Assembly: GCF_003234815.2 (NCBI RefSeq)
Contig: NZ_CP126279.1
Coordinates: forward strand, 248,001-312,000
Reading direction: 5' to 3'
DNA length: 64,000 nucleotides
From: Curtobacterium sp. MCBD17_035
GTDB lineage: Bacteria > Actinomycetota > Actinomycetes > Actinomycetales > Microbacteriaceae
The notes under the pieces were generated by a model that was not told the origin of the DNA, did no database searches, and saw only the letters and a program-made list of their open reading frames with translations. The first letter of the stretch is position 1. The number at the start of each line of letters is the position of its first letter. A program made the position numbers and the translations under genes. Shown here in pieces: positions 53,644-62,289 of this stretch.

Positions 53644-54641
53644 GCGAGGGTCCCTTCGAGGACGCGGTCGGTGTCGTCGGTCGGGTCGTCCTGCGCGACG
53701 CTCCGCCCGGTGATGGTGAGGAAGACCTCGTCGAGCGTCGGCTTCTGCACGCTCATCTCGGCGAGGGAGACGCCCGAGTCGCGGAGCGCGACGAGCAGGT
53801 CCGCGACGCGGTCCGGGTCGGCCATCGGTGCGGTGATGCGGGCGCCCTCGGGTGAGACGGCGGCGCCGGCCCCGAGGATCCGCTCGACGATCGCCTGCGC
53901 CGCACCGAGCCGGGCGGCGTCCGCGAGCCGGAGCTGCAGGGAGGCGGTGCCCACCGATGCCTTGAGGTCGTCCGCCGTGCCCTCGGCGACGACGCGTCCA
54001 CGGTCGATGACGGCGATGCGGTCGGCGAGCTGGTCGGCCTCGTCGAGGTACTGCGTGGTGAGGAGCACGGTCGATCCGGTCGCGACGAGCTCGCGGATCG
54101 TGTCCCACATCTGCGCACGCGTCCGGGGGTCCAGCCCGGTGGTCGGCTCGTCGAGGAAGATGAGTGGCGGTTGCGCGATGAGGCTCGCGGCGAGGTCGAG
54201 CCGCCGTCGCATCCCACCGGAGAACGCCTTGAGCGGGCGCTTCGCGGCCTCGGTCAGTCCGAAGCGCTCGAGGAGGTCCGAGGCCTTCGCCCGCGACTCG
54301 GCCCGACCGAGGCCGAGCAGTCGGGAGAAGATGACGAGGTTCTCGGTCGCGCTGAGCGTCTCGTCGACGGACGCGTACTGCCCGGTCACGCCGATGAGCC
54401 GTCGGACCGCCTGGGCCTCGTGCCGCACGTCGTGTCCGAAGATGCGTGCCTCGCCCGCGTCGGGCTTGAGCAGCGTGGCGAGCATGCTGATGGTGGTGGT
54501 CTTGCCCGCGCCGTTCGGCCCGAGCACGCCGTACACGGTGCCCGCCTCGACCCGCAGGTCGACGCCATCCACCGCACGGTTCTGCCCGAACGTCTTGACG
54601 AGGCCGGTCGCCTCGACGGCGAGCGTCGCCTGGTCGTTCAT
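53640..54641 (-). CDS. ABC transporter ATPase (DrrA-like)
   Basis: This 333-residue ATPase has Walker A GPNGAGKTTT, the Q loop VTGQYASVDE, the signature FSGGMRRRLDLA, Walker B LIFLDEPTTGLD and an H loop in TTQYLDEADQLAD. A C-terminal regulatory domain (about 230-333) is typical of DrrA-type exporters. The ATG is preceded by AAAGGA, 6 nt upstream. It is divergent from truA across an 87-bp gap holding 11-bp periodic repeats. The pair probably exports a hydrophobic compound; this is inference from family only. Confidence 0.92.
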   Translation of the reverse strand: MNDQATLAVEATGLVKTFGQNRAVDGVDLRVEAGTVYGVLGPNGAGKTTTISMLATLLKPDAGEARIFGHDVRHEAQAVRRLIGVTGQYASVDETLSATENLVIFSRLLGLGRAESRAKASDLLERFGLTEAAKRPLKAFSGGMRRRLDLAASLIAQPPLIFLDEPTTGLDPRTRAQMWDTIRELVATGSTVLLTTQYLDEADQLADRIAVIDRGRVVAEGTADDLKASVGTASLQLRLADAARLGAAQAIVERILGAGAAVSPEGARITAPMADPDRVADLLVALRDSGVSLAEMSVQKPTLDEVFLTITGRSVAQDDPTDDTDRVLEGTLA

Positions 54642-54680
54642 GGGGTGTCCTTTCGTTCGACGGTGCCCATGCTCCGGGCG

Positions 54681-54722
54681 GGCGCTGACGTGGCACTGAC
54701 GTGGTGCTGACGCCGGTACCCT
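54681..54722. promoter_or_regulatory. putative SARP operator with truA leaderless promoter
   Basis: Three heptamers, GGCGCTG (54681-54687), GGCACTG (54692-54698) and GGTGCTG (54703-54709), are spaced by 4 bp (ACGT twice), a strict 11-bp period. SARP activators are known to bind direct heptamers with 4-bp spacers about 8 bp ahead of a -10 box. The truA -10 TACCCT (54717-54722) lies 7 bp after the third heptamer and 6 nt before the GTG, so truA would be leaderless. On the other strand GAGCAT lies 6 bp past the outermost heptamer and could serve the ABC genes. The binding protein is inferred. Confidence 0.5.
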
Positions 54723-54728
54723 CGTTCC

Positions 54729-55724
54729 GTGACAGACGAGGCCGGCACCGTGCGTCTCCGGCTCGACATCGCCTACGACGGCAGCGGTTTCGCCGGATGG
54801 GCTCGGCAGCCGACCCTCCGGACGGTGCAGGGCGAACTCGAGTCCGCGCTCGAGACCGTGTTCCGGCGCTCCGGTCCGGCGCCCCGCCTCACGGTGGCGG
54901 GCCGGACGGACGCGGGCGTGCACGCGACGGGGCAGGTCGCCCACTGTGACCTCACCCCCGAACAGTGGGAGAGCCTCGCTCGACCGCACCGCGGTGCGGC
55001 CGGCCGACCCCAGCGGCTGCCGACGGACGCCCTCCTGCACCGCCTGAACGGCATCGCGGGGCTCGACAGTGACGTCGTGGTGACGGCCGTCGCGGTCGCG
55101 CCGCCGGGGTTCGACGCCCGGTTCTCCCCGGTCTGGCGACGGTACGCGTACCGCGTCGCGGACCTCGGGGCACCGCGGGACCCGCTCCGCCGCGGCCACA
55201 CGCTGTGGTACCCCACGCGCCTCGACGAGGGCGCGATGGAGACGGGCGCCCTGACGCTGCTGGGCCTGCACGACTTCGCCACGTTCTGCAAGCCGCGGGA
55301 AGGCGCCACCACCATCCGAACGCTCCAGGAGTTCCGATGGCACCGTGAGCCGGACGGCGTGCTCGTGGCGTCCCTCCAGGCCGACGCGTTCTGCCACAGC
55401 ATGGTGCGGGCGATGGTGGGTGCGTCGCTCGCGGTCGGCGAGGGGCGGCTCGCGCCGCACCGGCTGGCGGAGCTGCGCGAGGAGGCGGTGCGCACGAGCG
55501 CGTTCACGGTCGCCCCGGCGAAGGGGCTCGTCCTCACCGAGGTCGGCTACCCGCCCGACGACGAGCTCGCGGCCCGCGCGGAGCAGACCCGGGCCCGCCG
55601 CGACCAGGACGGGCACCGGTCGGAGGCCGACCAGGCTCGACAGGTGGGCATCAGCACCGCCGCGCCCACCGCCGCCCCGGAAGGCCCCGCAGGGTCGGGT
55701 GCGGTCGCGGAGCGACGCGCGTGA
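54729..55724 (+). CDS. truA: tRNA pseudouridine synthase A
   Basis: This 331-residue enzyme makes pseudouridine at positions 38-40 of tRNA. The catalytic Asp61 is in AGRTDAGVHATGQVAH. RLDIAYDGSGFAGWARQPTL opens the fold and FCHSMVRAMVGASLAVGEG lies in the C-terminal half. The protein is about 60 residues longer than E. coli TruA, through an insertion near residue 85-100 and a Pro/Ala tail. In many actinobacteria truA follows rplQ; here the regulator and exporter genes lie between. It overlaps the next start (GTGA). Confidence 0.95.
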   Translation: MTDEAGTVRLRLDIAYDGSGFAGWARQPTLRTVQGELESALETVFRRSGPAPRLTVAGRTDAGVHATGQVAHCDLTPEQWESLARPHRGAAGRPQRLPTDALLHRLNGIAGLDSDVVVTAVAVAPPGFDARFSPVWRRYAYRVADLGAPRDPLRRGHTLWYPTRLDEGAMETGALTLLGLHDFATFCKPREGATTIRTLQEFRWHREPDGVLVASLQADAFCHSMVRAMVGASLAVGEGRLAPHRLAELREEAVRTSAFTVAPAKGLVLTEVGYPPDDELAARAEQTRARRDQDGHRSEADQARQVGISTAAPTAAPEGPAGSGAVAERRA

Positions 55725-56467
55725 GCCGGCGCAGGCCCCGGGCCGTCGTCGCGGTCGCACCGGGCGTGGTGTTCGTCGAGGGACCCGTGTCGAACTGGGT
55801 CGTGCTCGCCGAGGAGGACGGGGTCGCCCTCGTCGACGCCGGGTACCCCGCCGACGCCGGACTCGTGCTCGACACCATCCGGTACGCGGGACACGACCCG
55901 GCCGACCTGCGCCGGGTGTACGTCACGCACGGGCACGTCGACCACATCGGTGGCCTCCCCGCGATCCTGGAGGCCCACCCCGGCGTGACCGTGCTGGCCC
56001 ACGCCGACGAGGTCGCGGCCGTGCGCGGGCCCGAGCGAGACCAGGCGACGCTCGGCGACATCGGTGGCCGGATCGCGGCGCCGCGGGTGCTCGGCTGGGC
56101 CGCCCGTGCCGTCCGCTCGGGCGGCCTCGACCCCGTGGCCGTGCCCCCGGTCCGCGCGTTCACGCCTCGCGACTTCGACGAGCGGGCCATCGCACCCCTG
56201 CCGGCCCCCGGGCACACGCTCGGGTCGACGGCGTACCTGTTGCCCGCCGCGGACGCGCTCGTCACCGGCGACGCGGTCGTCACGCACCATGACGTGCAGC
56301 CCCGGTCGTGGTCGCCGCGGCCGCGGATGATCCCGGCCCTGTTCACCGCCGACACGGCCACCGCTGTGGAGTCGGCCGCGGCGCTGCCCCTGCCGGGGAT
56401 CGTGCTGCCGGGCCACGGGCCCGCCGTGCACCGGGTCGGTGACCGCTGGGTCCCGATCGGGCACTGA
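55721..56467 (+). CDS. metallo-beta-lactamase fold hydrolase
   Basis: This 248-residue protein has the metal-binding motif THGHVDHIGG and further ligands in LPAPGHTLGSTAYL, VTGDAVVTHHD and LPGHGP. This layout is that of glyoxalase II-like or lactonase-like enzymes. The substrate is unknown. Its GTG overlaps the truA stop by four bases, so it is probably co-translated, but no functional link to tRNA modification is known to me. Confidence 0.88.
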   Translation: MSRRRPRAVVAVAPGVVFVEGPVSNWVVLAEEDGVALVDAGYPADAGLVLDTIRYAGHDPADLRRVYVTHGHVDHIGGLPAILEAHPGVTVLAHADEVAAVRGPERDQATLGDIGGRIAAPRVLGWAARAVRSGGLDPVAVPPVRAFTPRDFDERAIAPLPAPGHTLGSTAYLLPAADALVTGDAVVTHHDVQPRSWSPRPRMIPALFTADTATAVESAAALPLPGIVLPGHGPAVHRVGDRWVPIGH

Positions 56468-56479
56468 GTCCGTCGAGGT

Positions 56480-56508
56480 TTGACGGTACCGCGACGCTCC
56501 GGTAGTGT
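56480..56508 (+). promoter_or_regulatory. rplM-rpsI promoter
   Basis: TTGACG (56480-56485) and TAGTGT (56503-56508) are separated by 17 bp, just 13 bp after the preceding stop codon. Transcription would begin near 56515, with a leader of about 130 nt before rplM. Confidence 0.8.
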
Positions 56509-56646
56509 CGTCGATTGGTCTGCGCCTCGTGCGTCGGACCCGAAGTTGAGCCCTCCACCGGAGCGTTCGCCGGGCGTCGCCCCGCGGAACACCCCACCGG
56601 AGTGGGATTCACGGACACCTCACCTCGACACGAAAGCAGCACACCT

Positions 56647-57093
56647 GTGACTCGCACGTTCTCACCGAAGCCCGCGGACGTCCAGCCGAAGTGGCTCGTC
56701 ATCGACGCCACCGACGTCGTCCTCGGTCGTCTCGCCTCGCACGCCGCGGCGCTCCTGCGCGGCAAGCACAAGGCCACCTTCGCTCCGCACATGGACATGG
56801 GTGACTTCGTCATCATCGTCAACGCCGAGAAGGTCGCCCTGACCGGCTCGAAGCTGGCGCAGAAGACGTACTACCGGCACTCCGGCTACCCGGGCGGCAT
56901 CACCGCCACGACCTACCCGGAGATGCTCGAGAAGCACCCGACCCGCGCCGTCGAGAAGGCGATCCGCGGCATGCTCCCGAAGAACAGCCTCGGCCGCGCC
57001 CAGCTCAAGAAGCTCAAGGTCTACGCCGGTCCCGAGCACCCGCACGTCGCCCAGCAGCCGACGCCGTACACCCTCGACCAGGTCGCGCAGTAA
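56647..57093 (+). CDS. rplM: 50S ribosomal protein L13
   Basis: This 148-residue early assembly protein has [20 protein letters not shown] and [20 protein letters not shown]. The GTG at 56647 gives the standard start [15 protein letters not shown]; the frame is open upstream through the leader, but that part has no conserved sequence. It is paired with rpsI as in nearly all bacteria. Confidence 0.98.
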   Translation: MTRTFSPKPADVQPKWLVIDATDVVLGRLASHAAALLRGKHKATFAPHMDMGDFVIIVNAEKVALTGSKLAQKTYYRHSGYPGGITATTYPEMLEKHPTRAVEKAIRGMLPKNSLGRAQLKKLKVYAGPEHPHVAQQPTPYTLDQVAQ

Positions 57094-57131
57094 CGACGGC
57101 CACGCAGCAGAAGACACAGGACTCCACACTC

Positions 57132-57617
57132 ATGGCTCAGATCGCAGACTCCATCGACCAGACCCCGTCGAGCTTCAGCACCGAGAGCGCCCCGGCGACC
57201 TCGGAGGCGGCTCCTCGTCAGATCCTCAACGTCTCGGGCGCGGCCGTCGGTCGCCGCAAGGAGGCCATCGCCCGCGTGCGCCTCGTCCCCGGCGCCGGCA
57301 CGTTCTCGGTGAACGGCCGCTCGCTCGAGGACTACTTCCCGAACAAGCTCCACCAGCAGCTCATCAACGACCCGTTCAAGGTCCTCGAGCTCATCGGTTC
57401 GTACGACGTCACCGCCCGCATCACCGGTGGAGGCCCCTCGGGCCAGGCCGGCGCGCTGCGTCTGGCGATCGCCCGGGCGCTCAACGAGATCGACCGCGAG
57501 AACAACCGCGCCACGCTCAAGAAGGCGGGCTTCCTCACCCGTGACGCCCGCGTCATCGAGCGCAAGAAGGCCGGTCTCAAGAAGGCCCGTAAGGCGTCGC
57601 AGTTCTCGAAGCGCTGA
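57132..57617 (+). CDS. rpsI: 30S ribosomal protein S9
   Basis: This 161-residue protein has a C-terminal tail that reaches the P-site tRNA. The core carries [20 protein letters not shown] and the tail ends [12 protein letters not shown] with the conserved Lys-Arg. An N-terminal extension of about 38 residues, Ser/Thr/Ala-rich, is longer than in E. coli. Confidence 0.98.
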   Translation: MAQIADSIDQTPSSFSTESAPATSEAAPRQILNVSGAAVGRRKEAIARVRLVPGAGTFSVNGRSLEDYFPNKLHQQLINDPFKVLELIGSYDVTARITGGGPSGQAGALRLAIARALNEIDRENNRATLKKAGFLTRDARVIERKKAGLKKARKASQFSKR

Positions 57618-57639
57618 TCGCGCTTCGGACGGCATCACC

Positions 57640-59013
57640 GTGCCACGTCTGTTCGGAACGGACGGTGTTCGTGGTCTCGCCAACGGCGAGCTGACGGCCG
57701 CGCTCGCACTGGGCCTCGCCCAGGCGAGCGCGGCCGTGCTCACGCACGGACACCACGCGGACGCACGTCGTGCGTCCGGTCGGCCGCGTCCCATCGCGGT
57801 CCTGGCGCGCGATCCGCGCGTCTCCGGGGAGTTCCTGGGCGCGGCCGTCGCGGCCGGCCTGGCGAGCGCCGGCGTCGACGTCCTCGACGCCGGGGTCATC
57901 CCCACCCCCGCGGCGGCGTTCCTCGTCGCCGACACCGACGCGGACTTCGGCGTGATGGTCTCCGCGTCCCACAACCCGGCGCCCGACAACGGGATCAAGT
58001 TCTTCGCCGCCGGCGGCCGGAAGCTCCCCGACGAGGTCGAGGACCGCATCGAGGCAGCGATCGGGAGCGCCGAGGTCCCGGTGCCCACGGGCGCCGACGT
58101 CGGGCGGATCACCCGCTTCGCCGACGCCGAGGACCGCTACGTCGTCCACCTGCTGAGCACCCTGCCCGCGCGGCTCGACGGCATCCACGTCGTCCTCGAC
58201 TGCGCGAACGGGGCGGCGGCTGGTGTGTCGCCCGAGGTGTTCGTCAACGCCGGCGCGCAAATCACCCTCATCGGTGCCGACCCGGACGGCGTCAACATCA
58301 ACGACGGCGTCGGGTCGACCCACATCGACAACCTCGCCCGCGCCGTGCTCGAGGTCGGCGCCGACGTCGGGATCGCCCACGACGGCGACGCCGACCGGTG
58401 TCTGGCGGTCGACGCCGAGGGCAACGCGATCGACGGCGACCAGATCATGGCGATCCTCGCGCTGTCCCTCAAGGAGCGCGGCCGGTTGCAGGACGACACG
58501 CTCGTGGCCACGGTCATGAGCAACCTCGGTCTCCGCCGGGCGATGGCCGAGAACGACATCGCGGTGCTCGAGACCGCCGTGGGCGACCGGTACGTGCTCG
58601 AGAAGATGGTCGAGGGCGGGTACTCGCTCGGCGGCGAGCAGTCGGGCCACATCATCTTCAACGAGTTCGCCACGACCGGCGACGGCATCCTGACCGGGCT
58701 CCACCTGGTCGCCGAGATGGCCCGCACGGGCAAGACCCTGGCCGAACTGGCCGCCTGCATGACCGTGTTCCCGCAGGTGCTCGTCAACGTGCGGGGTGTC
58801 GACCGGCACGGCCTCGACGACGCCGGTGTCCAGCGCGCCATCGCGGGCGCGGAGGCAGCGCTCGGTGACACCGGGCGGGTCCTGCTCCGGCCGTCGGGCA
58901 CCGAACCCGTGGTCCGGGTGATGGTCGAGGCGGCGGACCAGGCGACCGCCGAGCGCGTCGCCAATGAACTCGCCGCGGTCGTGCACGACCGGCTCGGACT
59001 CGACGCGGCCTGA
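57640..59013 (+). CDS. glmM: phosphoglucosamine mutase
   Basis: This 457-residue enzyme converts glucosamine 6-phosphate to glucosamine 1-phosphate for peptidoglycan precursors. It starts [14 protein letters not shown]. The active serine is Ser110 in [11 protein letters not shown], the magnesium loop is DGDADR from Asp248, and the phosphate site is [12 protein letters not shown]. The GTG start lies 22 bp after rpsI, with only a weak ribosome binding site. glmS, which makes its substrate, is about 3.3 kb downstream. Confidence 0.96.
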   Translation: MPRLFGTDGVRGLANGELTAALALGLAQASAAVLTHGHHADARRASGRPRPIAVLARDPRVSGEFLGAAVAAGLASAGVDVLDAGVIPTPAAAFLVADTDADFGVMVSASHNPAPDNGIKFFAAGGRKLPDEVEDRIEAAIGSAEVPVPTGADVGRITRFADAEDRYVVHLLSTLPARLDGIHVVLDCANGAAAGVSPEVFVNAGAQITLIGADPDGVNINDGVGSTHIDNLARAVLEVGADVGIAHDGDADRCLAVDAEGNAIDGDQIMAILALSLKERGRLQDDTLVATVMSNLGLRRAMAENDIAVLETAVGDRYVLEKMVEGGYSLGGEQSGHIIFNEFATTGDGILTGLHLVAEMARTGKTLAELAACMTVFPQVLVNVRGVDRHGLDDAGVQRAIAGAEAALGDTGRVLLRPSGTEPVVRVMVEAADQATAERVANELAAVVHDRLGLDAA

Positions 59014-59021
59014 TCAGGGCC

Positions 59022-59118
59022 GGGAGGCGCGGTGCGGATCGGACCCGCACCGCGCCTCCCGGTCGTGTCCGGGTGGTGCGGATCGGACCCGCACCGCGCC
59101 TCCCGGTCGTGTCCGGGT
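59022..59118. terminator. duplicated hairpin terminator between glmM and coaA
   Basis: GGGAGGCGCGGTGCGG (59022-59037) pairs perfectly with its complement at 59045-59060. A 44-bp block (59031-59074) is then repeated in tandem at 59075-59118, bringing a second, weaker stem and a second copy of the right arm at 59089-59104. The block lies between convergent genes and could stop transcription from both sides. The second copy looks like a recent slippage duplication. Confidence 0.8.
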
Positions 59119-59124
59119 GGTGCG

Positions 59125-60072
59125 TCAGATCTTGCGGAGCAGCACGCTCGAGACGGAGTGGTCCGCGCCCTTCTTGAGCACGAGCGTCGCCCGGGATCGC
59201 GTCGGCAGGACGTTCTCGAGGAGGTTCGGCTCGTTGATGCTCCGCCAGACGTCCGTCGCGGTGCGGACGGCGTCCTCGTGGGAGAGCGTCGCGAAGCGGT
59301 GGAAGAACGAGTTCGGGTCCGCGAAGGCCGCCTGCTGCAGGGCGAGGAAGCGGTCGACGTACCAGGACTCGATGTCGCGGGTCTTCGCGTCGACGTAGAT
59401 CGTGAAGTCGAAGAGGTCCGACAGCGCCAAGCCGCCGTTGACGGGTGGTGCGAGCACCGTGAGCCCCTCGACGATGAGCACGTCGGGCTGGCGGACGACG
59501 ATCTCGGCGTCGGGCACGACGTCGTACTGCAGATGTGAGTAGAACGGGGCGCGGACCTCGGCCGCACCGCTCTTGACCTGGCTGACGAAGCGCAGCAGGG
59601 CGCGGCGGTCGTAGGACTCGGGGAACCCCTTGCGGTCCATGATCCCGCGGCGCTCGAGCTCCGCGTTCGGGTAGAGGAAGCCGTCCGTCGTCACGAGTTC
59701 GACCCGCGGGGTGTCCTCCCACCGCTTCGTCAGCTCGCGGAGCAGCCGCGCGACGGTGGACTTGCCCACCGCGACGGACCCCGCGACGCCGATCACGAAG
59801 GGCGTGCGTGACGCTCGCTCGCCGAGGAACCCGCTCGTGGCCGCGTGGAGGCTCCGGGCGCCCGCCGCGTAGAGGTTGAGCAGCCGGGACAGCGGGAGGT
59901 AGACCTGTTGCACCTCGTCCATGTCGAGCCGGTCGCCGAGCCCCCGGAGCTGGACGATCTCGGTCTCGGTGAGCGCGAGGTGCTGGGAGGGTGCGAGGGC
60001 GGACCACTCGGGGCGGTCGATCTCGACGAAGGGCGTCGGGTGGGCGACGGTCTCCGCGTGGGCGTTGGCCAT
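59125..60072 (-). CDS. coaA: pantothenate kinase type I
   Basis: This 315-residue enzyme phosphorylates pantothenate, the first step of coenzyme A synthesis. The P loop is [12 protein letters not shown] near residue 100, with [17 protein letters not shown] after it and [20 protein letters not shown] further on. The ATG at 60072 was chosen because it starts just before conserved sequence and is preceded at 7 nt by the -10 box TACCCT. There is no Shine-Dalgarno, so it is probably a leaderless gene. It converges on glmM. Confidence 0.95.
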   Translation of the reverse strand: MANAHAETVAHPTPFVEIDRPEWSALAPSQHLALTETEIVQLRGLGDRLDMDEVQQVYLPLSRLLNLYAAGARSLHAATSGFLGERASRTPFVIGVAGSVAVGKSTVARLLRELTKRWEDTPRVELVTTDGFLYPNAELERRGIMDRKGFPESYDRRALLRFVSQVKSGAAEVRAPFYSHLQYDVVPDAEIVVRQPDVLIVEGLTVLAPPVNGGLALSDLFDFTIYVDAKTRDIESWYVDRFLALQQAAFADPNSFFHRFATLSHEDAVRTATDVWRSINEPNLLENVLPTRSRATLVLKKGADHSVSSVLLRKI

Positions 60073-60085
60073 GAGGACGAGGGTA
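60073..60085 (-). promoter_or_regulatory. -10 box giving a leaderless coaA transcript
   Basis: On the reverse strand TACCCT (60085-60080) lies 7 nt before the coaA ATG, so the mRNA should begin at or next to the start codon. No ribosome binding site is seen. The inverted repeat TGTGGAC/GTCCACA at 60121-60142 lies a little further upstream. Confidence 0.6.
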
Positions 60086-60146
60086 GACGAGAGGATGGTG
60101 CAGTCTCCGAGCCGACGCGGTGTGGACGACGTGCTGTCCACAGCGG

Positions 60147-60524
60147 GTGGACCGGATCACAGCGCCGCGGGAGACCCTGAGCGCACAGCCGGCGCTCGCC
60201 GGCGTCGCGATCCTCGTGATGGCGGTCGTCATCCCCACCGCACTGGCCCTGGGCCTCCACGCGGAACTCCGTCTCGAGGCGCCAACCGTGCAGTGGTGGC
60301 CGAGCTGGCTCAAGCTGCCGCGGCGGCAGACCGCCTACGAGAGCACGCCCACTGCCTGGGACAAGGCCGCCCCGCGACAGGGCGACAAGTGGATCCGCAT
60401 ATCGCTCCCCAACGGACAGCGCGTCGGCGGCTGGATGAGCGGGGCCAGCCTCGTGTCCACCTATCCGCAGCCGCGAGACGTCTTCATACAGGAGCAGTTC
60501 CCGCCCCAGGCCTCGTCGAAGTGA
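60147..60524 (+). CDS. small membrane-anchored protein, DUF6338-like C-terminal domain
   Basis: This 125-residue protein has one membrane helix near residues 16-36 ([20 protein letters not shown]), then a soluble domain of about 85 residues. The block [20 protein letters not shown] followed by [20 protein letters not shown] and [12 protein letters not shown] resembles, from memory, the C-terminal domain of DUF6338 membrane proteins of actinobacteria. Those proteins usually have several helices, so this one may be a short or truncated form. The start is uncertain (GTG at 60147, or further upstream). Codon use is less GC-biased than in its neighbours. No function is known to me. Confidence 0.55.
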   Translation: MDRITAPRETLSAQPALAGVAILVMAVVIPTALALGLHAELRLEAPTVQWWPSWLKLPRRQTAYESTPTAWDKAAPRQGDKWIRISLPNGQRVGGWMSGASLVSTYPQPRDVFIQEQFPPQASSK

Positions 60525-60569
60525 CCGAGCGCGTCGCTCATCTGGGCGTACTGCTGTCTGTTGTCTGAG

Positions 60570-60583
60570 TAGGGTCGGCCGCA
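60570..60583 (+). promoter_or_regulatory. -10 box giving a leaderless transcript (second aldo/keto reductase)
   Basis: TAGGGT (60570-60575) is followed by 7 nt and the ATG at 60583. There is no Shine-Dalgarno sequence in this spacer. Confidence 0.6.
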
Positions 60584-61641
60584 TGGAATACCGTCATCTG
60601 GGCAACACGGGACTGCAGGTCTCCACGATCAGCCTCGGCACGATGGGGTTCGCCGGCACCGGGTGGGCGAGTCCGGTCGGCCACATCGACGTCGATGGGG
60701 CACGCCGGCAGATCGACATCGCGCGCGACGCGGGCGTCAACCTCATCGACACGGCCGACGTCTACTCCGACGGCGCGTCCGAGGAGATCCTCGGCCAGGC
60801 GCTGGGCAGCGCGCGTGAGGACGTGCTCATCGCCACGAAGGTCCGCGGGGGCATGGGGCCCGGACCGAACGACGGCGGACTGTCCCGCCACCACATCGTC
60901 AAGGCCGCCGAGGACAGCCTCCGTCGGCTCGGCACCGATCACATCGACCTCTACCAGCTGCATGGCTGGGACGGATCGACGCCCCTCGAGGAGACGCTCG
61001 GCGCGCTGGACGACCTCGTTCGGTCGGGCAAGGTGCGCTACATCGGTGCGTCGAACTTCTCCGGATGGCACCTCATGAAGGCGATGTGGGCCTCCGACAA
61101 GCACCACCTGGAGCACTTCGCGAGCCAGCAGATCTACTACTCGCTGCAGTCCCGTGACGCCGAGAACGAGCTCGTGCCGATCACGCTCGACCAGGGCATC
61201 GGCATCCTCGTCTGGAGTCCGCTCGCTGGTGGTCTGCTCACCGGCAAGTACCGTCGCGGTCAGGACGTGCCGGAGGGTTCGCGGCGCTTCGAGGGCTGGA
61301 CCGAGCCGCCCATCGACGACGAGGACCGCCTGTACGACACGATCGAGGTGCTCGTCGACATCGCCGAGCAGCGGGGCGTCACCGCGACGCAGGTCGGCCT
61401 GGCCTGGACGCTCGCGAAGCCGGGCGTCACGTCGGCGATCGTCGGCGCGCGGACCGAGGAGCAGCTCACCGACAGCCTCGGAGCGGCGGACGTCCAGCTC
61501 TCCGCGGACGAGATCGCCCGCCTCGACGACGCGAGCGCGACGCCGTTGCAGTACCCGTACTGGCACCAGGCGAACACCGCGGACGGTCGGTCGAGTGCGG
61601 CCGACCTCAGCCTCATCGGGCGCCACCTGCAGCAGGACTGA
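60583..61641 (+). CDS. aldo/keto reductase
   Basis: This 352-residue NAD(P)H-dependent oxidoreductase has the catalytic Asp and Tyr in NLIDTADVYSDGASEE, the Lys in LIATKVRGG and the His in DLYQLHGWDG. The C-terminal cofactor segment is SAIVGARTEEQL. It belongs to a different subgroup from the reductase at 258; its closest known type is the YajO/AKR11 group of general-stress reductases. The substrate is unknown. Glutathione peroxidase, another redox gene, lies next on the opposite strand. Confidence 0.92.
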   Translation: MEYRHLGNTGLQVSTISLGTMGFAGTGWASPVGHIDVDGARRQIDIARDAGVNLIDTADVYSDGASEEILGQALGSAREDVLIATKVRGGMGPGPNDGGLSRHHIVKAAEDSLRRLGTDHIDLYQLHGWDGSTPLEETLGALDDLVRSGKVRYIGASNFSGWHLMKAMWASDKHHLEHFASQQIYYSLQSRDAENELVPITLDQGIGILVWSPLAGGLLTGKYRRGQDVPEGSRRFEGWTEPPIDDEDRLYDTIEVLVDIAEQRGVTATQVGLAWTLAKPGVTSAIVGARTEEQLTDSLGAADVQLSADEIARLDDASATPLQYPYWHQANTADGRSSAADLSLIGRHLQQD

Positions 61642-61699
61642 CCGCCGATCGGTCCGAGGCCCCGCACGCCACCGAGCGTGCGGGGCCTCGCCCGCAGAC

Positions 61700-62182
61700 T
61701 CAGGCGGGGAGCGCGGCCTCGATCACGGCGACGATCGCCGGGTCGTCCGGCACAGTCGTGGGCCGGAACCGGTGGACGGCGCCGTCCGGCGTCACGACGA
61801 ACTTCTCGAAGTTCCACGTGACGCGTCCGGCCTTGCCGTTCGCGTCCGGGGTCTGCTTGAGCTCCTGGTACAGCGGATGGGCGCCGCGGCCGTTCACCTT
61901 GACCTTCTCGGACATCGGGAACGTGACGCCCCAGGTGGTGCTGCAGTACTCCTCGATGGCCTCGGACGACCCGAGCTCCTGCAGGAACTGGTTGCTCGGG
62001 AACCCGAGGACGGTGAACCCACGGTCGCCGTACCGGCGCTGGAGTTCCTCGAGCTGCTCGTACTGCGGCGCGAGGCCGCATCGGGAGGCCACGTTCACCA
62101 CGAGGACGACCTTGTCGGTGAACGCGCCGAAGGTGGTCTGCTCGCCCTGGAGCGTGGTGATCGGGATGTCGGTGAGGGTCAC
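61700..62182 (-). CDS. glutathione peroxidase family thiol peroxidase
   Basis: This 160-residue enzyme reduces peroxides. The catalytic Cys35 is in NVASRCGLAPQYEQL, with the Gln of GFPSNQF and the Trp-Asn of TWNFEKF completing the usual tetrad. Actinobacteria of this kind lack glutathione, so thioredoxin or mycothiol is the likely electron donor. The GTG at 62182 lies 6 nt after the reverse-strand box TAGCTT (62194-62189) and has no Shine-Dalgarno, so it looks leaderless. Confidence 0.93.
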   Translation of the reverse strand: MTLTDIPITTLQGEQTTFGAFTDKVVLVVNVASRCGLAPQYEQLEELQRRYGDRGFTVLGFPSNQFLQELGSSEAIEEYCSTTWGVTFPMSEKVKVNGRGAHPLYQELKQTPDANGKAGRVTWNFEKFVVTPDGAVHRFRPTTVPDDPAIVAVIEAALPA

Positions 62183-62194
62183 GGGCCGAAGCTA
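62183..62194 (-). promoter_or_regulatory. -10 box giving a leaderless glutathione peroxidase transcript
   Basis: The reverse-strand TAGCTT is followed by CGGCCC and the GTG start codon, a 6-nt spacer. Confidence 0.6.
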
Positions 62195-62289
62195 GACCCG
62201 GCAGCTGGGCGCCGTGCGTGTCCCCGGACCGGCGACCGGCAGGGCGATCGCGCGACGCCCGTGCGGCGGGCTCCCGGCCGCGCACCCCA

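Noticed and set aside
52366-54699. A forward frame of more than 700 codons across the ABC transporter genes.
   Set aside because: It is antisense to two genes with intact family motifs and its product is of shadow-type composition.
60134-60142. CTGTCCACA, close to a DnaA box, suggesting a replication-linked site.
   Set aside because: Only one good copy plus its inverted partner is present, with no cluster, AT-rich stretch or dnaA/dnaN genes. It is better explained as part of an inverted repeat.
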